Below, piece after piece: positions 1 to 9,764 of a stretch of 32,757 bases of DNA. A model generated the notes under the pieces. That model made no database searches, was not told the DNA's origin, and worked only from the letters and a program-made list of their open reading frames with translations. The first letter of the stretch is position 1. Each line of letters begins with the position of its first letter. The position numbers and the translations under genes were made by a program. The DNA is from an uncultured Candidatus Thioglobus sp. (GTDB lineage Bacteria > Pseudomonadota > Gammaproteobacteria > PS1 > Pseudothioglobaceae), in assembly GCA_000205985.2 (NCBI GenBank), contig GG730018.1:1-32757 (forward strand), read 5' to 3'.

Positions 1-498
1 TTGGGGTCCGGGGATCCACCGTCCACCAAAAACAAAGTTGTCATTGTTGAAAAATCATTCAATCAGCAAAATATAAATCAAAATTCCTGGACGGACAAAA
101 CCACAAATTTTAAAAAAACCAAGCAAAAATCTAGCAACAAAAAAAATAAGTCGATCAAAAAAAGCTGGTCAATTCCAGTGTCTGGAAAAATCGTCAAAAA
201 TTTCTCAAAAAATCATTTAGGCTTAACTTTTAAAACTCAGTCTGGTCAATCAGTACGTGCTATTCGTGATGGTAAAGTAGTTTACAGTGGGGATAAAATG
301 AAAAGCCATGGAAAAATGATCATCATTAAGCACCCACTTGGATTTTACAGCTCTTACACGCAGAACCAAATCCTTAAAGTTACTGATGGTGACGAAGTCA
401 GCAAAGGTCAAATTATTGCCGTTACTGGAAAAACACCATTTTACTTTGAAATGAAAAAATTCTCATCGCCCATTAACCCGCTCAAATACTTGAAATAA
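1..498 (+). CDS. nlpD: NlpD/EnvC-like LytM (M23-fold) protein, 5'-truncated, degenerate active site
   Basis: C-terminal LytM fold (WSIPVSGKIVKNF...VRAIRDGKVVYSGDKMKSHGKMIIIKHPLGFYSSYTQN...GQIIAVTGKTPFYFEMKKFSSPINPLKYLK) resembling the NlpD C-terminus; HxH and the other metal ligands are absent; first ~27 nt look non-native, so the true start is outside the window. Confidence 0.75.
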   Translation: MGSGDPPSTKNKVVIVEKSFNQQNINQNSWTDKTTNFKKTKQKSSNKKNKSIKKSWSIPVSGKIVKNFSKNHLGLTFKTQSGQSVRAIRDGKVVYSGDKMKSHGKMIIIKHPLGFYSSYTQNQILKVTDGDEVSKGQIIAVTGKTPFYFEMKKFSSPINPLKYLK

Positions 499-515
499 CA
501 GTTAAAATACAGTTC

Positions 516-1541
516 ATGAATGAATTTTTACAAAATTTAACCCCTTATCAAACCGTTGGTATTTTATTTGCTGTCGCCTTTATTGCGCACGTTGTATTGG
601 GCTTTATACTGAAACAAATCATCGCTCATACCAGTAAAACTGAAAATAAATTAGATGATCATTTGATTGATGCAATCTCTCCACCACTTAAAGTACTGAT
701 CTGGTTTGGCTGGATTTACTTCTCCACTAACGCCTTCAAGGGGCAGATAGAAGCACTGAGTAAAGTCGTTGAATACATCGATATCACTCCAATTTTTATC
801 ATCACTTGGGGGGTGGTCAGAGTGGTTAGTGGTGTAGAATCTTATATGCTTGAAAGTAGTACCGGCGTTGAAAATGATTCAATTAGATTATTTTCTCGCT
901 TAATTAAAATTTTAATCATCATTGCCATTGCACTTGGCATTGCACAATACCTTGGTTTTTCAATTTCCAGTTTACTTACTTTTGGTGGTGTCGGTGGTAT
1001 TGTCATGGGTTTTGCCGCCAAAGACATGCTTTCTAATATTTTTGGTGGACTGATGATACAAATGGACAAACCATTTTCCACCGGTGACTGGATTCGTTCA
1101 ACTAAATTCGAAGGTGTGGTGGAAAAAATTGGCTGGCGCATGACTCGTATTCGTACTTTTAGCAAAAATCCAGTCTACATTCCAAATTCTATTTTTGCCA
1201 CCATTCCAATTGAAACACCCTCGCGCATGACTAACCGTCGTATTAAAGAAATTATTGGTATTCGCTACGATGACATTAAGCAACTACCGGCCATCACCAA
1301 CGAAATAGAACAAATGCTCAAAGAACATAAAGATGTTGATCGTTCTCAGGCACTGCGTGTTTACTTTAATCATTTTAACGCATCATCACTTGACATCACT
1401 GTTTACGCTTTTACCACTACGGTTGATAAAACTACCTATCAAAAAGTAAAAGGTGAAATCTTATTAAACATTGCCAATATCATTGCTAAAAACAAGGCTG
1501 AAATCGCCTACCCTACGCAAACACTCCACATCCAAAAGTAA
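516..1541 (+). CDS. Small-conductance mechanosensitive channel (MscS family)
   Basis: Multiple TM helices followed by the MscS core [41 protein letters not shown]. Confidence 0.9.
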   Translation: MNEFLQNLTPYQTVGILFAVAFIAHVVLGFILKQIIAHTSKTENKLDDHLIDAISPPLKVLIWFGWIYFSTNAFKGQIEALSKVVEYIDITPIFIITWGVVRVVSGVESYMLESSTGVENDSIRLFSRLIKILIIIAIALGIAQYLGFSISSLLTFGGVGGIVMGFAAKDMLSNIFGGLMIQMDKPFSTGDWIRSTKFEGVVEKIGWRMTRIRTFSKNPVYIPNSIFATIPIETPSRMTNRRIKEIIGIRYDDIKQLPAITNEIEQMLKEHKDVDRSQALRVYFNHFNASSLDITVYAFTTTVDKTTYQKVKGEILLNIANIIAKNKAEIAYPTQTLHIQK

Positions 1542-2866
1542 TGTCTCTGTCCAAATTACACATTCGCACCTTTGGGTGTCAGATGAATGAGTACGATTCT
1601 AATAAAATGTTTGATGTACTTAAGCACTCTCACGGATTAGAATCAACAGACGATGTGCTTGAAGCTGATGTATTATTACTTAATACTTGTTCGATTCGTG
1701 AAAAAGCCCAAGAAAAACTCTTTCATCAACTCGGCCGATGGCGCAAACTTAAAGAAAAAAACCCTAATTTGGTGATTGGTGTGGGTGGCTGTGTGGCTTC
1801 GCAAGAAGGTGAGCTGATTCTAAAACGTGCACCGTATGTCGACATAATATTTGGCCCACAAACCCTGCATCGCCTACCTGCCATGCTCAATGATGTACTG
1901 GGTGACAAGAAAACCAGTATCGACATCTCATTTCCTGAAATTGAAAAATTTGACCACCTGCCAGAACCTAAAACAAATGGCGTGACTTCCTTTGTTTCTA
2001 TTATGGAAGGCTGCTCAAAATATTGTACTTTTTGTGTGGTACCTTACACGCGTGGCGAAGAAGTCTCACGCCCGTTTGACGATGTGATTAAAGAGGTGCA
2101 AATCCTTGCCAACCAAGGCGTTCGAGAAGTTAACTTACTGGGTCAGAACGTTAATGCTTACCAAGGTTTAATGGACGATGGACAAAGTGCAGATTTGGCA
2201 CTACTGATTAACCTTGTGGCACAAATTAATGGCATTGACCGTATTCGCTACACCACCTCACACCCAGTTGAATTTAGCGACAGTTTGATTCAAGCTTACG
2301 CCGAGGTGCCAGAATTGGTATCACACTTGCACTTGCCGATTCAAAGCGGCTCTGATAAGATCTTAACACTGATGAAGCGCGGTCATACAGCGCTAGAATA
2401 CAAATCAAAAATTCGACGCTTGCGTGAAATCCGACCTGACATTTCCATCTCGAGTGATTTTATTATTGGCTTTCCTGGCGAAACCAAACAAGATTTCAAC
2501 GACACCATGAAAGTGATCAACGACATTGGATTTGACAAATCTTTTAGTTTTATCTATTCTCCCCGCCCTGGTACGCCTGCCACAGGCTATCCCGATGATG
2601 TTGATATGAAAATTAAGAAAGATCGCTTGTCGTTGGTACAAAAAACCATCGACGAATCTACTGAAACTATTTCAAAATCGATGATTGGTAGTGTGCAAAA
2701 AGTCCTGGTGGAAAATAAAGCCAGAAAAGATGACAATCTATTCGGCAAAACTGAAAATATGCGCAACACGCATTTCAAAGGCAATGAATCTTTAATCGGT
2801 CAAATTGTAAGCGTTAAGATCACAGCTGCACGTGGTAACTCATTAGTTGGAAAATTAACCAGTTGA
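1541..2866 (+). CDS. miaB: tRNA-2-methylthio-N6-dimethylallyladenosine synthase MiaB
   Basis: N-terminal UPF0004 cysteines ([32 protein letters not shown]), radical-SAM [16 protein letters not shown]-terminal TRAM. Confidence 0.97.
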   Translation: MSLSKLHIRTFGCQMNEYDSNKMFDVLKHSHGLESTDDVLEADVLLLNTCSIREKAQEKLFHQLGRWRKLKEKNPNLVIGVGGCVASQEGELILKRAPYVDIIFGPQTLHRLPAMLNDVLGDKKTSIDISFPEIEKFDHLPEPKTNGVTSFVSIMEGCSKYCTFCVVPYTRGEEVSRPFDDVIKEVQILANQGVREVNLLGQNVNAYQGLMDDGQSADLALLINLVAQINGIDRIRYTTSHPVEFSDSLIQAYAEVPELVSHLHLPIQSGSDKILTLMKRGHTALEYKSKIRRLREIRPDISISSDFIIGFPGETKQDFNDTMKVINDIGFDKSFSFIYSPRPGTPATGYPDDVDMKIKKDRLSLVQKTIDESTETISKSMIGSVQKVLVENKARKDDNLFGKTENMRNTHFKGNESLIGQIVSVKITAARGNSLVGKLTS

Positions 2867-2868
2867 CT

Positions 2869-3543
2869 TCAATAATTACTAATTAGCAATTCGATATCAT
2901 CCGCCATATTGTGTGGCTTATGTGGCGTTGGGAACCCTGCAAAAATTTCACCGTCAGGAGAAATTAAATAAAGCCAAGCGGTATGATTAATAGAATAACT
3001 TGTTACACTTTCAGGCATTGCTTGACCATTTGGAATAATAACTGTCTTACCATCTACTTCGATTGAGCGCTCATAGTAAGTGCCAAAAGGTTTGATCAGT
3101 TGATCGATTTGTGTTTGATCGCCAGACACGCCTAAAAAGTCTTTATCAAAATGAGTAATGTAAGTTTTTAATACTTCTGGCGTGTCTCTCTTAGGATCAA
3201 AAGTAATGGCTACAAATTCTGGAACAGTTTCTACACCTCTTTGAATAAGAATGGATTTCAGCATCGACATGTCCATTAATATCGTTGGACACACATCAGG
3301 ACAATGGGTGTAGATAAACGTTAATAATGTCCATTTACCTTTAAAACGGTCATTATTAAACAGGTGTTGATTGTGATCAACTAACGAAAAATTAGGAAGG
3401 ACTTTATTCGTATTGTGTAAAACATGTGAAACCTTGAGTTGTCTTTTTAAAAATTGGTAGTCAGTGTTGGTGTTGGTGGAAAACACCGCAACCCCTATTG
3501 AAACGATAAAAGCAATGGTGATTAATAAGGTGGTTTTGGACAT
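2869..3543 (-). CDS. SCO1/SenC family copper chaperone
   Basis: TYTHCPDVCPTILMDM CxxxC motif in a thioredoxin-like fold; N-terminal TM anchor. Confidence 0.93.
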   Translation of the reverse strand: MSKTTLLITIAFIVSIGVAVFSTNTNTDYQFLKRQLKVSHVLHNTNKVLPNFSLVDHNQHLFNNDRFKGKWTLLTFIYTHCPDVCPTILMDMSMLKSILIQRGVETVPEFVAITFDPKRDTPEVLKTYITHFDKDFLGVSGDQTQIDQLIKPFGTYYERSIEVDGKTVIIPNGQAMPESVTSYSINHTAWLYLISPDGEIFAGFPTPHKPHNMADDIELLISNY

Positions 3544-4013
3544 TAATACGTGTAATGATTATGTTTCATCATTATTTTACCTTTTCCAACTTGAACATGA
3601 ATTGTTTGTGTCGTACCATTGTTGAACTCCAAATAAATCATCGATGTATCGCCTTCTTTTGGCACTATCTCTGGACCGATCAACATAATGTGCCAGCTAC
3701 CTGGCTTAAGATCTAGATCTCCTTGTGCAGAAATTGGCATAAAACTTTGTTTTTGCATTTTCATTATGCCGTTATGGTTAATGGTTCTGTGTAATTCAGC
3801 ACGAACATAGCCAGTGGCTTGTACAGATACTAATCTTATATCTTGATTAGTGTTGTTACGAATTTTCATAAATAAACCCAGCATCGGCGCGTTCGGTGGA
3901 GCAGTTCTAATCCATGGATCGTGTATAACAATAGCTGATAATTTTTGATGATCCATAGCATGGACTAATGATATTTGAAAAATCAAAACAACAGAAATTA
4001 ATATTCTTTTCAT
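3543..4013 (-). CDS. Periplasmic copper chaperone PCuAC (DUF461)
   Basis: Signal peptide; HDPWIRTAPPNAPMLGLFM, AELHRTINHNGIMKM, PGSWHIMLIGP Met/His copper motif. Confidence 0.92.
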   Translation of the reverse strand: MKRILISVVLIFQISLVHAMDHQKLSAIVIHDPWIRTAPPNAPMLGLFMKIRNNTNQDIRLVSVQATGYVRAELHRTINHNGIMKMQKQSFMPISAQGDLDLKPGSWHIMLIGPEIVPKEGDTSMIYLEFNNGTTQTIHVQVGKGKIMMKHNHYTY

Positions 4014-4091
4014 AATATTGGCTTAAAAAATAAAGTGCGGTATTGTACCAATAATATTTCATACGTAATCAGCAATGCTAAAATAGTAATC

Positions 4092-5015
4092 ATGAAACTA
4101 ACGCTCGATATCGATCACTCAAAACAACTGGCTAATATTTGTGGCTCGTTGGACAAACATTTAGACATTATTTCAAAAAGTTTGGACGTTGAATTAACCA
4201 ATAAAGGGGTTGATTTTGTCATTACTGGTAAAAGTGATCGTCTTGCTGTACAAGTATTGCAAGACCTGATTACCCTTTCAAAAACCCAAACGGTTGATGT
4301 TTATGACGTGGAAATGAGTATTAAAAATCGCACGCATGACGACCTCCCTAGCAAAACCATTAACATCAAAACCAGACGAAAATTTATTCATGTGCGCAGT
4401 GCTAATCAACAGCATTACGTTAAATCTATTCAAGATAAAGATTGCACTTTTGGGATTGGCCCTGCTGGCACGGGGAAAACTTATTTAGCCGTTGCAAGAG
4501 CCGTTGAAGCTTTAGAATGTTCTAGTGTTCGTCGTATCATATTGGTACGTCCAGCGGTTGAAGCGGGTGAAAAACTTGGATTTTTACCAGGTGATTTGTC
4601 CGAAAAAATCGATCCTTACCTACGCCCTATTTACGATGCATTATATGAGATGCTAGGATTTGAAAAAGTCACCAAATTGTTAGATAAAAATGTCATTGAA
4701 GTAGCTCCACTGGCTTTCATGCGTGGTAGAACTCTAAATGAATCTTTTATTATTCTTGATGAAGCACAAAATACCACTATTGAACAAATGAAAATGTTTT
4801 TAACACGCATGGGTTTTGGCTCAAAAATGGTGATTACCGGTGACATTACTCAGATTGACCTAGCTAGACCGAATCAATCTGGATTATTACACGCCATGGA
4901 TGTGTTAAAAGATGAAAAACAAATTTCATTTTGTTATTTTCATTCAAAAGATGTAGTGAGACACAAATTAGTACAACGTATTGTCTTGGCGTATGAGCAG
5001 TTCGACTCCAAATAA
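4092..5015 (+). CDS. phoH: PhoH-like ATPase (YbeZ type)
   Basis: GIGPAGTGKTYLAVARAVEAL Walker A, ESFIILDEAQNTT Walker B, MVITGDITQIDL. The ORF opens with GTG at 4035; the ATG at 4092 (MKLTLDIDHS) is the more likely start. Confidence 0.93.
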   Translation: MKLTLDIDHSKQLANICGSLDKHLDIISKSLDVELTNKGVDFVITGKSDRLAVQVLQDLITLSKTQTVDVYDVEMSIKNRTHDDLPSKTINIKTRRKFIHVRSANQQHYVKSIQDKDCTFGIGPAGTGKTYLAVARAVEALECSSVRRIILVRPAVEAGEKLGFLPGDLSEKIDPYLRPIYDALYEMLGFEKVTKLLDKNVIEVAPLAFMRGRTLNESFIILDEAQNTTIEQMKMFLTRMGFGSKMVITGDITQIDLARPNQSGLLHAMDVLKDEKQISFCYFHSKDVVRHKLVQRIVLAYEQFDSK

Positions 5016-6096
5016 AAACAACAAAATTATTGTTGGCCTCTCGGGTGGTGTTGATTCATCCGTAGCCGCTTTGTTATTATTAGAACAAGGCTACGATGTT
5101 GAAGCTTTGTTTATGAAAAACTGGGAAGAAGACGATAGTGAAGAGCACTGTAGTGCCGAACAAGATCTATCTGATGCCCAAAAAGTAGCGGATAAACTCA
5201 GCATCAAACTTCACACTATTAATTTTTCAGCTGATTATTGGGATGACGTGTTTGATCATTTTCTAAAAGAACATAAAAAAGGTCGCACGCCTAACCCTGA
5301 TGTATTGTGCAATCAAAAAATTAAATTTAAAGTTTTTCTAGAACATGCAATCTTACTTGGCGCAGATAAAATTGCTACCGGTCATTACGCCCGAATCGTT
5401 GAAAAAGATAATGTGTACAGCTTGAAAACTGGCTTAGATAATGCCAAAGATCAAAGCTATTTTTTACACCTACTGAATCAACAGCAACTTTCAAATAGTT
5501 TATTCCCCTTGGGAGAAATCGACAAGTCAAAAGTACGTGAAATCGCTACTGAACATAATTTTATCACGGCTGATAAAAAAGATTCAACCGGTATTTGCTT
5601 TATTGGGGAGCGTAATTTTTCACAATTTTTACAAACTTATTTACCAAAACAACCGGGTGATGTTGTTGACCAAGATGGAAAGTTTATTAAACATCACGAT
5701 GGTTTGGCTTTTTATACCATGGGTCAGCGTAAAGGCTTGGAGATTGGCGGTGGATTTGGTCAATCGGGTGAGCCTTGGTTTGTAGCTGATAAATGCATTG
5801 ATAGTAATGAATTGATAGTCGTTCAAGGCGACCATCCGCTACTTTATCATAACACCTTAAACGCCTCCAGTGCTCATTGGATTAATAATCCCCCAAAGTT
5901 ACCATTGACATGCACAGCTAAAATAAGGTATCGTCAACAATCACAATCTTGCACAATTGTTCAAGAAGAAAATAAGCACTTAAAGATAGTCTTTGAACAG
6001 CCTCAACGCGCCATTACTCCAGGGCAGTCCATTGTTTTTTATGACAACGATGTTTGTTTAGGTGGTGCAATTATTGAAACAAGAGAAAATGAGTAA
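4993..6096 (+). CDS. mnmA: tRNA-specific 2-thiouridylase MnmA
   Basis: GLSGGVDSSVAALLL PP-loop, NPDVLCNQKIKF, STGICFIGERNF; overlaps phoH by ~23 nt (in-frame TTG also at 4981). Confidence 0.96.
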   Translation: MSSSTPNKNNKIIVGLSGGVDSSVAALLLLEQGYDVEALFMKNWEEDDSEEHCSAEQDLSDAQKVADKLSIKLHTINFSADYWDDVFDHFLKEHKKGRTPNPDVLCNQKIKFKVFLEHAILLGADKIATGHYARIVEKDNVYSLKTGLDNAKDQSYFLHLLNQQQLSNSLFPLGEIDKSKVREIATEHNFITADKKDSTGICFIGERNFSQFLQTYLPKQPGDVVDQDGKFIKHHDGLAFYTMGQRKGLEIGGGFGQSGEPWFVADKCIDSNELIVVQGDHPLLYHNTLNASSAHWINNPPKLPLTCTAKIRYRQQSQSCTIVQEENKHLKIVFEQPQRAITPGQSIVFYDNDVCLGGAIIETRENE

Positions 6097-6694
6097 ATTA
6101 AGAGAACAAACATTGGCCTTAGCCAGCTTATTACAAACAACCACTTTGGTGGATCAACTCGCCTCAACGGGTACTTGTGACAGTCGTGGCAACAAAGTCA
6201 GCTTACAAAGTATTGTGACTAACAGCACCAACGTCGAAGAAGTGTTCGTCTCTCCAAAAGACTTATCAACTGGCCTAAATGCACTCAAAGTAGTACTTGG
6301 TAAAAAATCCAAAAGTATGCGAAATACTGTTCTTTACGCATTGGCTTTAATCAATCTTGAAAAAAAGCTCATGAAAGACCAAGAGCTCCTCACCAAAATT
6401 AGCGATGAAATTAACACAATCAAAGGGCAAGATTTTTTTGAAATTTCTCACTCTAACTCTCTTGCACGCTTAGCCGAACTCTACAAATCAACTTTAGGCG
6501 AGCTAAATCCAAGAATCATGGTAAGTGGTGAACAGATTTATTTGTCCAACCAGCACACTGCAAATCATATCAGAGCACTACTATTAGCAGGCATTAGGGC
6601 AGTCTCTTTGTGGAAATCACAGGGTGGAAAAACGTGGCAACTACTGATCAACAAGAAAAAAGCACTTAAATTTGTGAATTCTATGGACTTTTAG
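6089..6694 (+). CDS. hflD: High frequency lysogenization protein HflD homolog
   Basis: MSKLREQTLALASLLQTTTLVDQLASTG, RALLLAGIRAVSLWKSQGG; directly downstream of mnmA as in other gammaproteobacteria. Confidence 0.88.
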   Translation: MSKLREQTLALASLLQTTTLVDQLASTGTCDSRGNKVSLQSIVTNSTNVEEVFVSPKDLSTGLNALKVVLGKKSKSMRNTVLYALALINLEKKLMKDQELLTKISDEINTIKGQDFFEISHSNSLARLAELYKSTLGELNPRIMVSGEQIYLSNQHTANHIRALLLAGIRAVSLWKSQGGKTWQLLINKKKALKFVNSMDF

Positions 6695-6706
6695 TGCATA
6701 AGACTT

Positions 6707-6712
6707 TATAAT
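6707..6712 (+). promoter_or_regulatory. Putative sigma70 -10 (TATAAT) for rpsT
   Basis: TATAAT upstream of rpsT, with TGGACT 17 bp further upstream as a candidate -35. Confidence 0.5.
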
Positions 6713-6746
6713 TACGCGTTTTACTATTTTCAAAAATTTTAATACA

Positions 6747-7007
6747 ATGGCTAATTCAGCAAGCTCTAAAAAACGCGCAAAACAAGCAATTAAACGCAAC
6801 CAGCACAATTCTCAAATTCGTGCAAAAGTTCGTACTTTTATTAAGAAAGTAACGTACGCACTTGAAGCTGGCAACAAAAAAGAAGCTCAAGGTGGTTTTA
6901 CCATTATGCAAAAAATGATCGACCAATCGGTTAGTAAAGGTTTGATGAATAAAAGTCAAGCGGCCAGAAAAAAATCACGCCTAAACGCGCAAATTAAAGT
7001 ACTATAA
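6747..7007 (+). CDS. rpsT: 30S ribosomal protein S20
   Basis: MANSASSKKRAKQAIKRNQHNSQIRAKVRTFIKKV...NKSQAARKKSRLNAQIK. Confidence 0.97.
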   Translation: MANSASSKKRAKQAIKRNQHNSQIRAKVRTFIKKVTYALEAGNKKEAQGGFTIMQKMIDQSVSKGLMNKSQAARKKSRLNAQIKVL

Positions 7008-7025
7008 ACTCTACGTTTACATTGC

Positions 7026-7031
7026 TATAAT
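7026..7031 (+). promoter_or_regulatory. Putative extended -10 promoter (TGCTATAAT) for smr/xseA
   Basis: TGC-TATAAT immediately upstream of the rpsT terminator; no good -35 seen. Confidence 0.4.
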
Positions 7032-7032
7032 G

Positions 7033-7056
7033 AAGCCCTCTTTTGAGGGCTTTTTT
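7033..7056 (+). terminator. Rho-independent terminator of rpsT
   Basis: AAGCCCTC-TTTT-GAGGGCTT stem-loop followed by a T run, 26 nt after the rpsT stop. Confidence 0.88.
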
Positions 7057-7065
7057 GATGCACAA

Positions 7066-7557
7066 ATGAAACCAATTAACGAAGAAGACAGGCAGCTATT
7101 CAGATCAACCGTTGATGCCAGTGCACCCGCTGACAAAGATGGCGATAATCGTTCAAATAACGCATCAAAAAACCCAGCCTTTACAGCGTACAGTTATATT
7201 GTTGATGCCAACCTTGAAGGATCTGAAATTGTTAGTTATGCTCAAAGCGGGGTTTCAACTAAAATTATTAAAAAAATGAAGCAGGGTAACGTTGGTTGCA
7301 CACCGGTTTTGGATCTGCACGGTCAAACAGTGGTTGAGGCTTGCGAATCCTTGTCTAATTTTATGTATCATCATCAATTTGAGTCCTTTATTCAAATTAT
7401 CCACGGCAAGGGTTACCACTCTGAAAATGGCATGAGTATTCTAAAAACCCAAGTGGTTAGTTTTTTGAAACAACATCCTCAAGTATTGGCTTTTAATTCT
7501 TGCCCCGATAAGGATGGTGGCACAGGTGCGGTTTTTGTCCTACTCAAACAGAATTAA
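7066..7557 (+). CDS. Smr domain protein (SmrA/YdaL-like)
   Basis: LDLHGQTVVEA, IHGKGYHSENG, GGTGAVFVLLK. The called ORF begins at 7030 inside the terminator hairpin; ATG 7066 (MKPINEEDRQLF) is preferred. Confidence 0.9.
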   Translation: MKPINEEDRQLFRSTVDASAPADKDGDNRSNNASKNPAFTAYSYIVDANLEGSEIVSYAQSGVSTKIIKKMKQGNVGCTPVLDLHGQTVVEACESLSNFMYHHQFESFIQIIHGKGYHSENGMSILKTQVVSFLKQHPQVLAFNSCPDKDGGTGAVFVLLKQN

Positions 7558-7558
7558 C

Positions 7559-8959
7559 ATGTTTAATATTGACGAAATCTACACAGTATCTGACTTTTTG
7601 TCACTATGCAATAAGACCATTGAAAATAATATTCCTACTTGCTGGCTACAAGGGGAGATTTCTAATTTGTCGCGCCCTGCTTCTGGGCATTGGTATTTTT
7701 CACTCAAGGACAGCCGAGGGCAAATTCGTTGCGCTTTATTTCGACTTAATCAACGTAATATTAAATTCAATCCAGAAAATGGCATGGAGATTTTAGTACG
7801 CGCTGCACCCACTTTATACGAAGCTCGTGGCGATTTCCAACTCATTATTCAACATGTCGAGCCAGTCGGCGTTGGGAATCTTAATTTGGCCTTTGAGCAA
7901 CTCAAAAATAAACTTAAAAAAGAAGGGTTGTTTGATACTATTCACAAAAAATCCTTACCCAAAGAACCTAAAACCATTGGTGTAATTTCTTCATCAAACG
8001 GTGCTGTGATTAGAGACATCGTTAAAGTGCTCCATCGTCGCTATCCTTTTGCTGAAGTTTTATTATTTGACTCAATGGTACAAGGTGAAGGCTCAGCAGA
8101 AAGACTGGCAACAGCTGTACAGATGGCCGATGAGTCAAATCGTTGCGATGTGCTAATCATTGCACGAGGTGGTGGATCTTTAGAAGACTTATGGGCTTTT
8201 AATGAAGAAGTGTTAGCTAGAGCTATATTTATGGTTAAAACGCCACTTATCAGTGCTGTAGGGCATGAAACCGATACTACCATTGCAGATTTTGTTAGTG
8301 ATGTACGCGCACCTACTCCCAGCGCTGCTGCAATGATGGCCACGCCTGATCGACTGGAACTACTCTCAAATACCGATAAACTCTACCTTCAATTACGCCA
8401 ATTCAGCAAGCAAAAGCTTACTCTGTACAAACACCAGATTAACCAACTAAAAGCAAGGATACCAACTCCGAGTAAGCAGCTTTATTTGTTTTCACAACAA
8501 CTGGATTATTTTACTTTTCGTTTGAGCCATCAAACCAAAACCATTGTTGGTTTAAATCGAGGGAAACTTACTACCTTGTTTGAGCAATTAAAACAACACT
8601 CACCCATTGCCAATATTCAGCATAAAAAAGAAATAAATGCACTTTCAAAACAACAACTGACGCAACAAATTTATCATCTTGTTGGTCAAAATAATAGTGC
8701 ATTGCATGCTTTAAGTGAACGATTAGAACAATCCATCAATGCACTCGTTGAATCACAAAAAAATAAACTATCTTCTTGCATCATTGGACTAAATCACCTT
8801 TCACCACTTAACACTTTGTCACGCGGTTACAGCATCACCAGTACCGATAATAATCAGGTTTTATTGTCTAAAAACACCGTTAAAATAGGAAGCTCAATCA
8901 CCACACAACTTGCCGATGGCAAAATTTATTCAAAGGTTAGTAAAATTGAAAATAATTAG
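7559..8959 (+). CDS. xseA: Exodeoxyribonuclease VII large subunit
   Basis: LQGEISNLSRPASGHWYFSLKDSRGQIRCALFR OB-fold, IGVISSSNGAVIRDI, IIARGGGSLEDLWAFNEE, SAVGHETDTTIADFVSD; ATG at 7559 preferred. Confidence 0.96.
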   Translation: MFNIDEIYTVSDFLSLCNKTIENNIPTCWLQGEISNLSRPASGHWYFSLKDSRGQIRCALFRLNQRNIKFNPENGMEILVRAAPTLYEARGDFQLIIQHVEPVGVGNLNLAFEQLKNKLKKEGLFDTIHKKSLPKEPKTIGVISSSNGAVIRDIVKVLHRRYPFAEVLLFDSMVQGEGSAERLATAVQMADESNRCDVLIIARGGGSLEDLWAFNEEVLARAIFMVKTPLISAVGHETDTTIADFVSDVRAPTPSAAAMMATPDRLELLSNTDKLYLQLRQFSKQKLTLYKHQINQLKARIPTPSKQLYLFSQQLDYFTFRLSHQTKTIVGLNRGKLTTLFEQLKQHSPIANIQHKKEINALSKQQLTQQIYHLVGQNNSALHALSERLEQSINALVESQKNKLSSCIIGLNHLSPLNTLSRGYSITSTDNNQVLLSKNTVKIGSSITTQLADGKIYSKVSKIENN

Positions 8960-9764
8960 TTTTTTATTGCTCTTATCTCCCACACTAGCACTGGCAAGCG
9001 TGCCTATAAAAAATACCTCCATACCAGGTGGCATTGCTGTGATTGATTTTGAAACCAATCATTCAAACCCAAAAGGCTATTACAGTAATGTTCCTCTTTA
9101 TTTACAGCGAGTCAAAAACCAACACTGGCAAGCTCTAGTTGGTATTCCGCTATTAACAAAACCAGGTAAAAAGGAAATTACAATTAAAGATTTTTCGAGT
9201 AGAAACTTTGAATTCGAAGTAAGAGATTACTCTTACACTGAACAACACATCACTCTCAAAGGCAAGAAAAAAAAATACGTCAACCCTAACGCAGCGCACA
9301 TGGGTAGAATCAAAAAAGAGCGTCCCTTATTATCGGATGCCAGGAAAGTATTTTCCGATGCGGCGCTGTCTTTTGGTTTGTTCGATCGTCCTGTTGATGG
9401 AGTCACTACCAGTCCTTTTGGACTCAAGCGCTTTTACAACGGCGAAGCACGCCGACCACACACAGGGCTAGACTTTGCTGGTGATGTTGGTACTCCTATC
9501 AAAGCACCGGCTGATGGAAAAATCATCTTAACAGGAGATTTCTTTTTTAATGGCAATGGTGTTTTTATCGATCATGGGCAAGGCTTAGTTAGTGTCTATA
9601 TTCACATGAATAAACGATTGGTTGAACCAGGACAACTGGTTAAGCAAGGAGACATTATTGGCACCATTGGTCAGACGGGTAGAACAACGGGGCCTCACCT
9701 TCATTGGGTCGTTTACCTTAATCAAACGGCCGTGAATCCTAATTTATTACTGGGCAACAAATAA
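8946..9764 (+). CDS. M23 family metallopeptidase (active-site motifs intact)
   Basis: Signal peptide KIISFLLLLSPTLALAS; RRPHTGLDFAG (HxxxD) and GPHLHW (HxH). TTG start at 8946 favoured. Confidence 0.93.
   Translation: MKIISFLLLLSPTLALASVPIKNTSIPGGIAVIDFETNHSNPKGYYSNVPLYLQRVKNQHWQALVGIPLLTKPGKKEITIKDFSSRNFEFEVRDYSYTEQHITLKGKKKKYVNPNAAHMGRIKKERPLLSDARKVFSDAALSFGLFDRPVDGVTTSPFGLKRFYNGEARRPHTGLDFAGDVGTPIKAPADGKIILTGDFFFNGNGVFIDHGQGLVSVYIHMNKRLVEPGQLVKQGDIIGTIGQTGRTTGPHLHWVVYLNQTAVNPNLLLGNK

Noticed and set aside
842-1165. Antisense ORF within mscS, and similar shadow ORFs (e.g. 1726-1926, 8041-8343, 12799-13068, 20943-21227, 25201-25521, 29634-29873)
   Set aside because: Each lies inside a confidently assigned gene on the other strand or frame, with composition typical of shadow frames and no initiation signals or recognisable domains.
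4993-5020. GTTCGACTCC resembling a tRNA T-loop
   Set aside because: Lies in the phoH/mnmA overlap coding sequence; no acceptor, D or anticodon arms could be formed around it.
5537-5785. Same-strand alternate-frame ORF inside mnmA
   Set aside because: MnmA reading frame is intact and conserved; the alternate frame has no recognisable domain.
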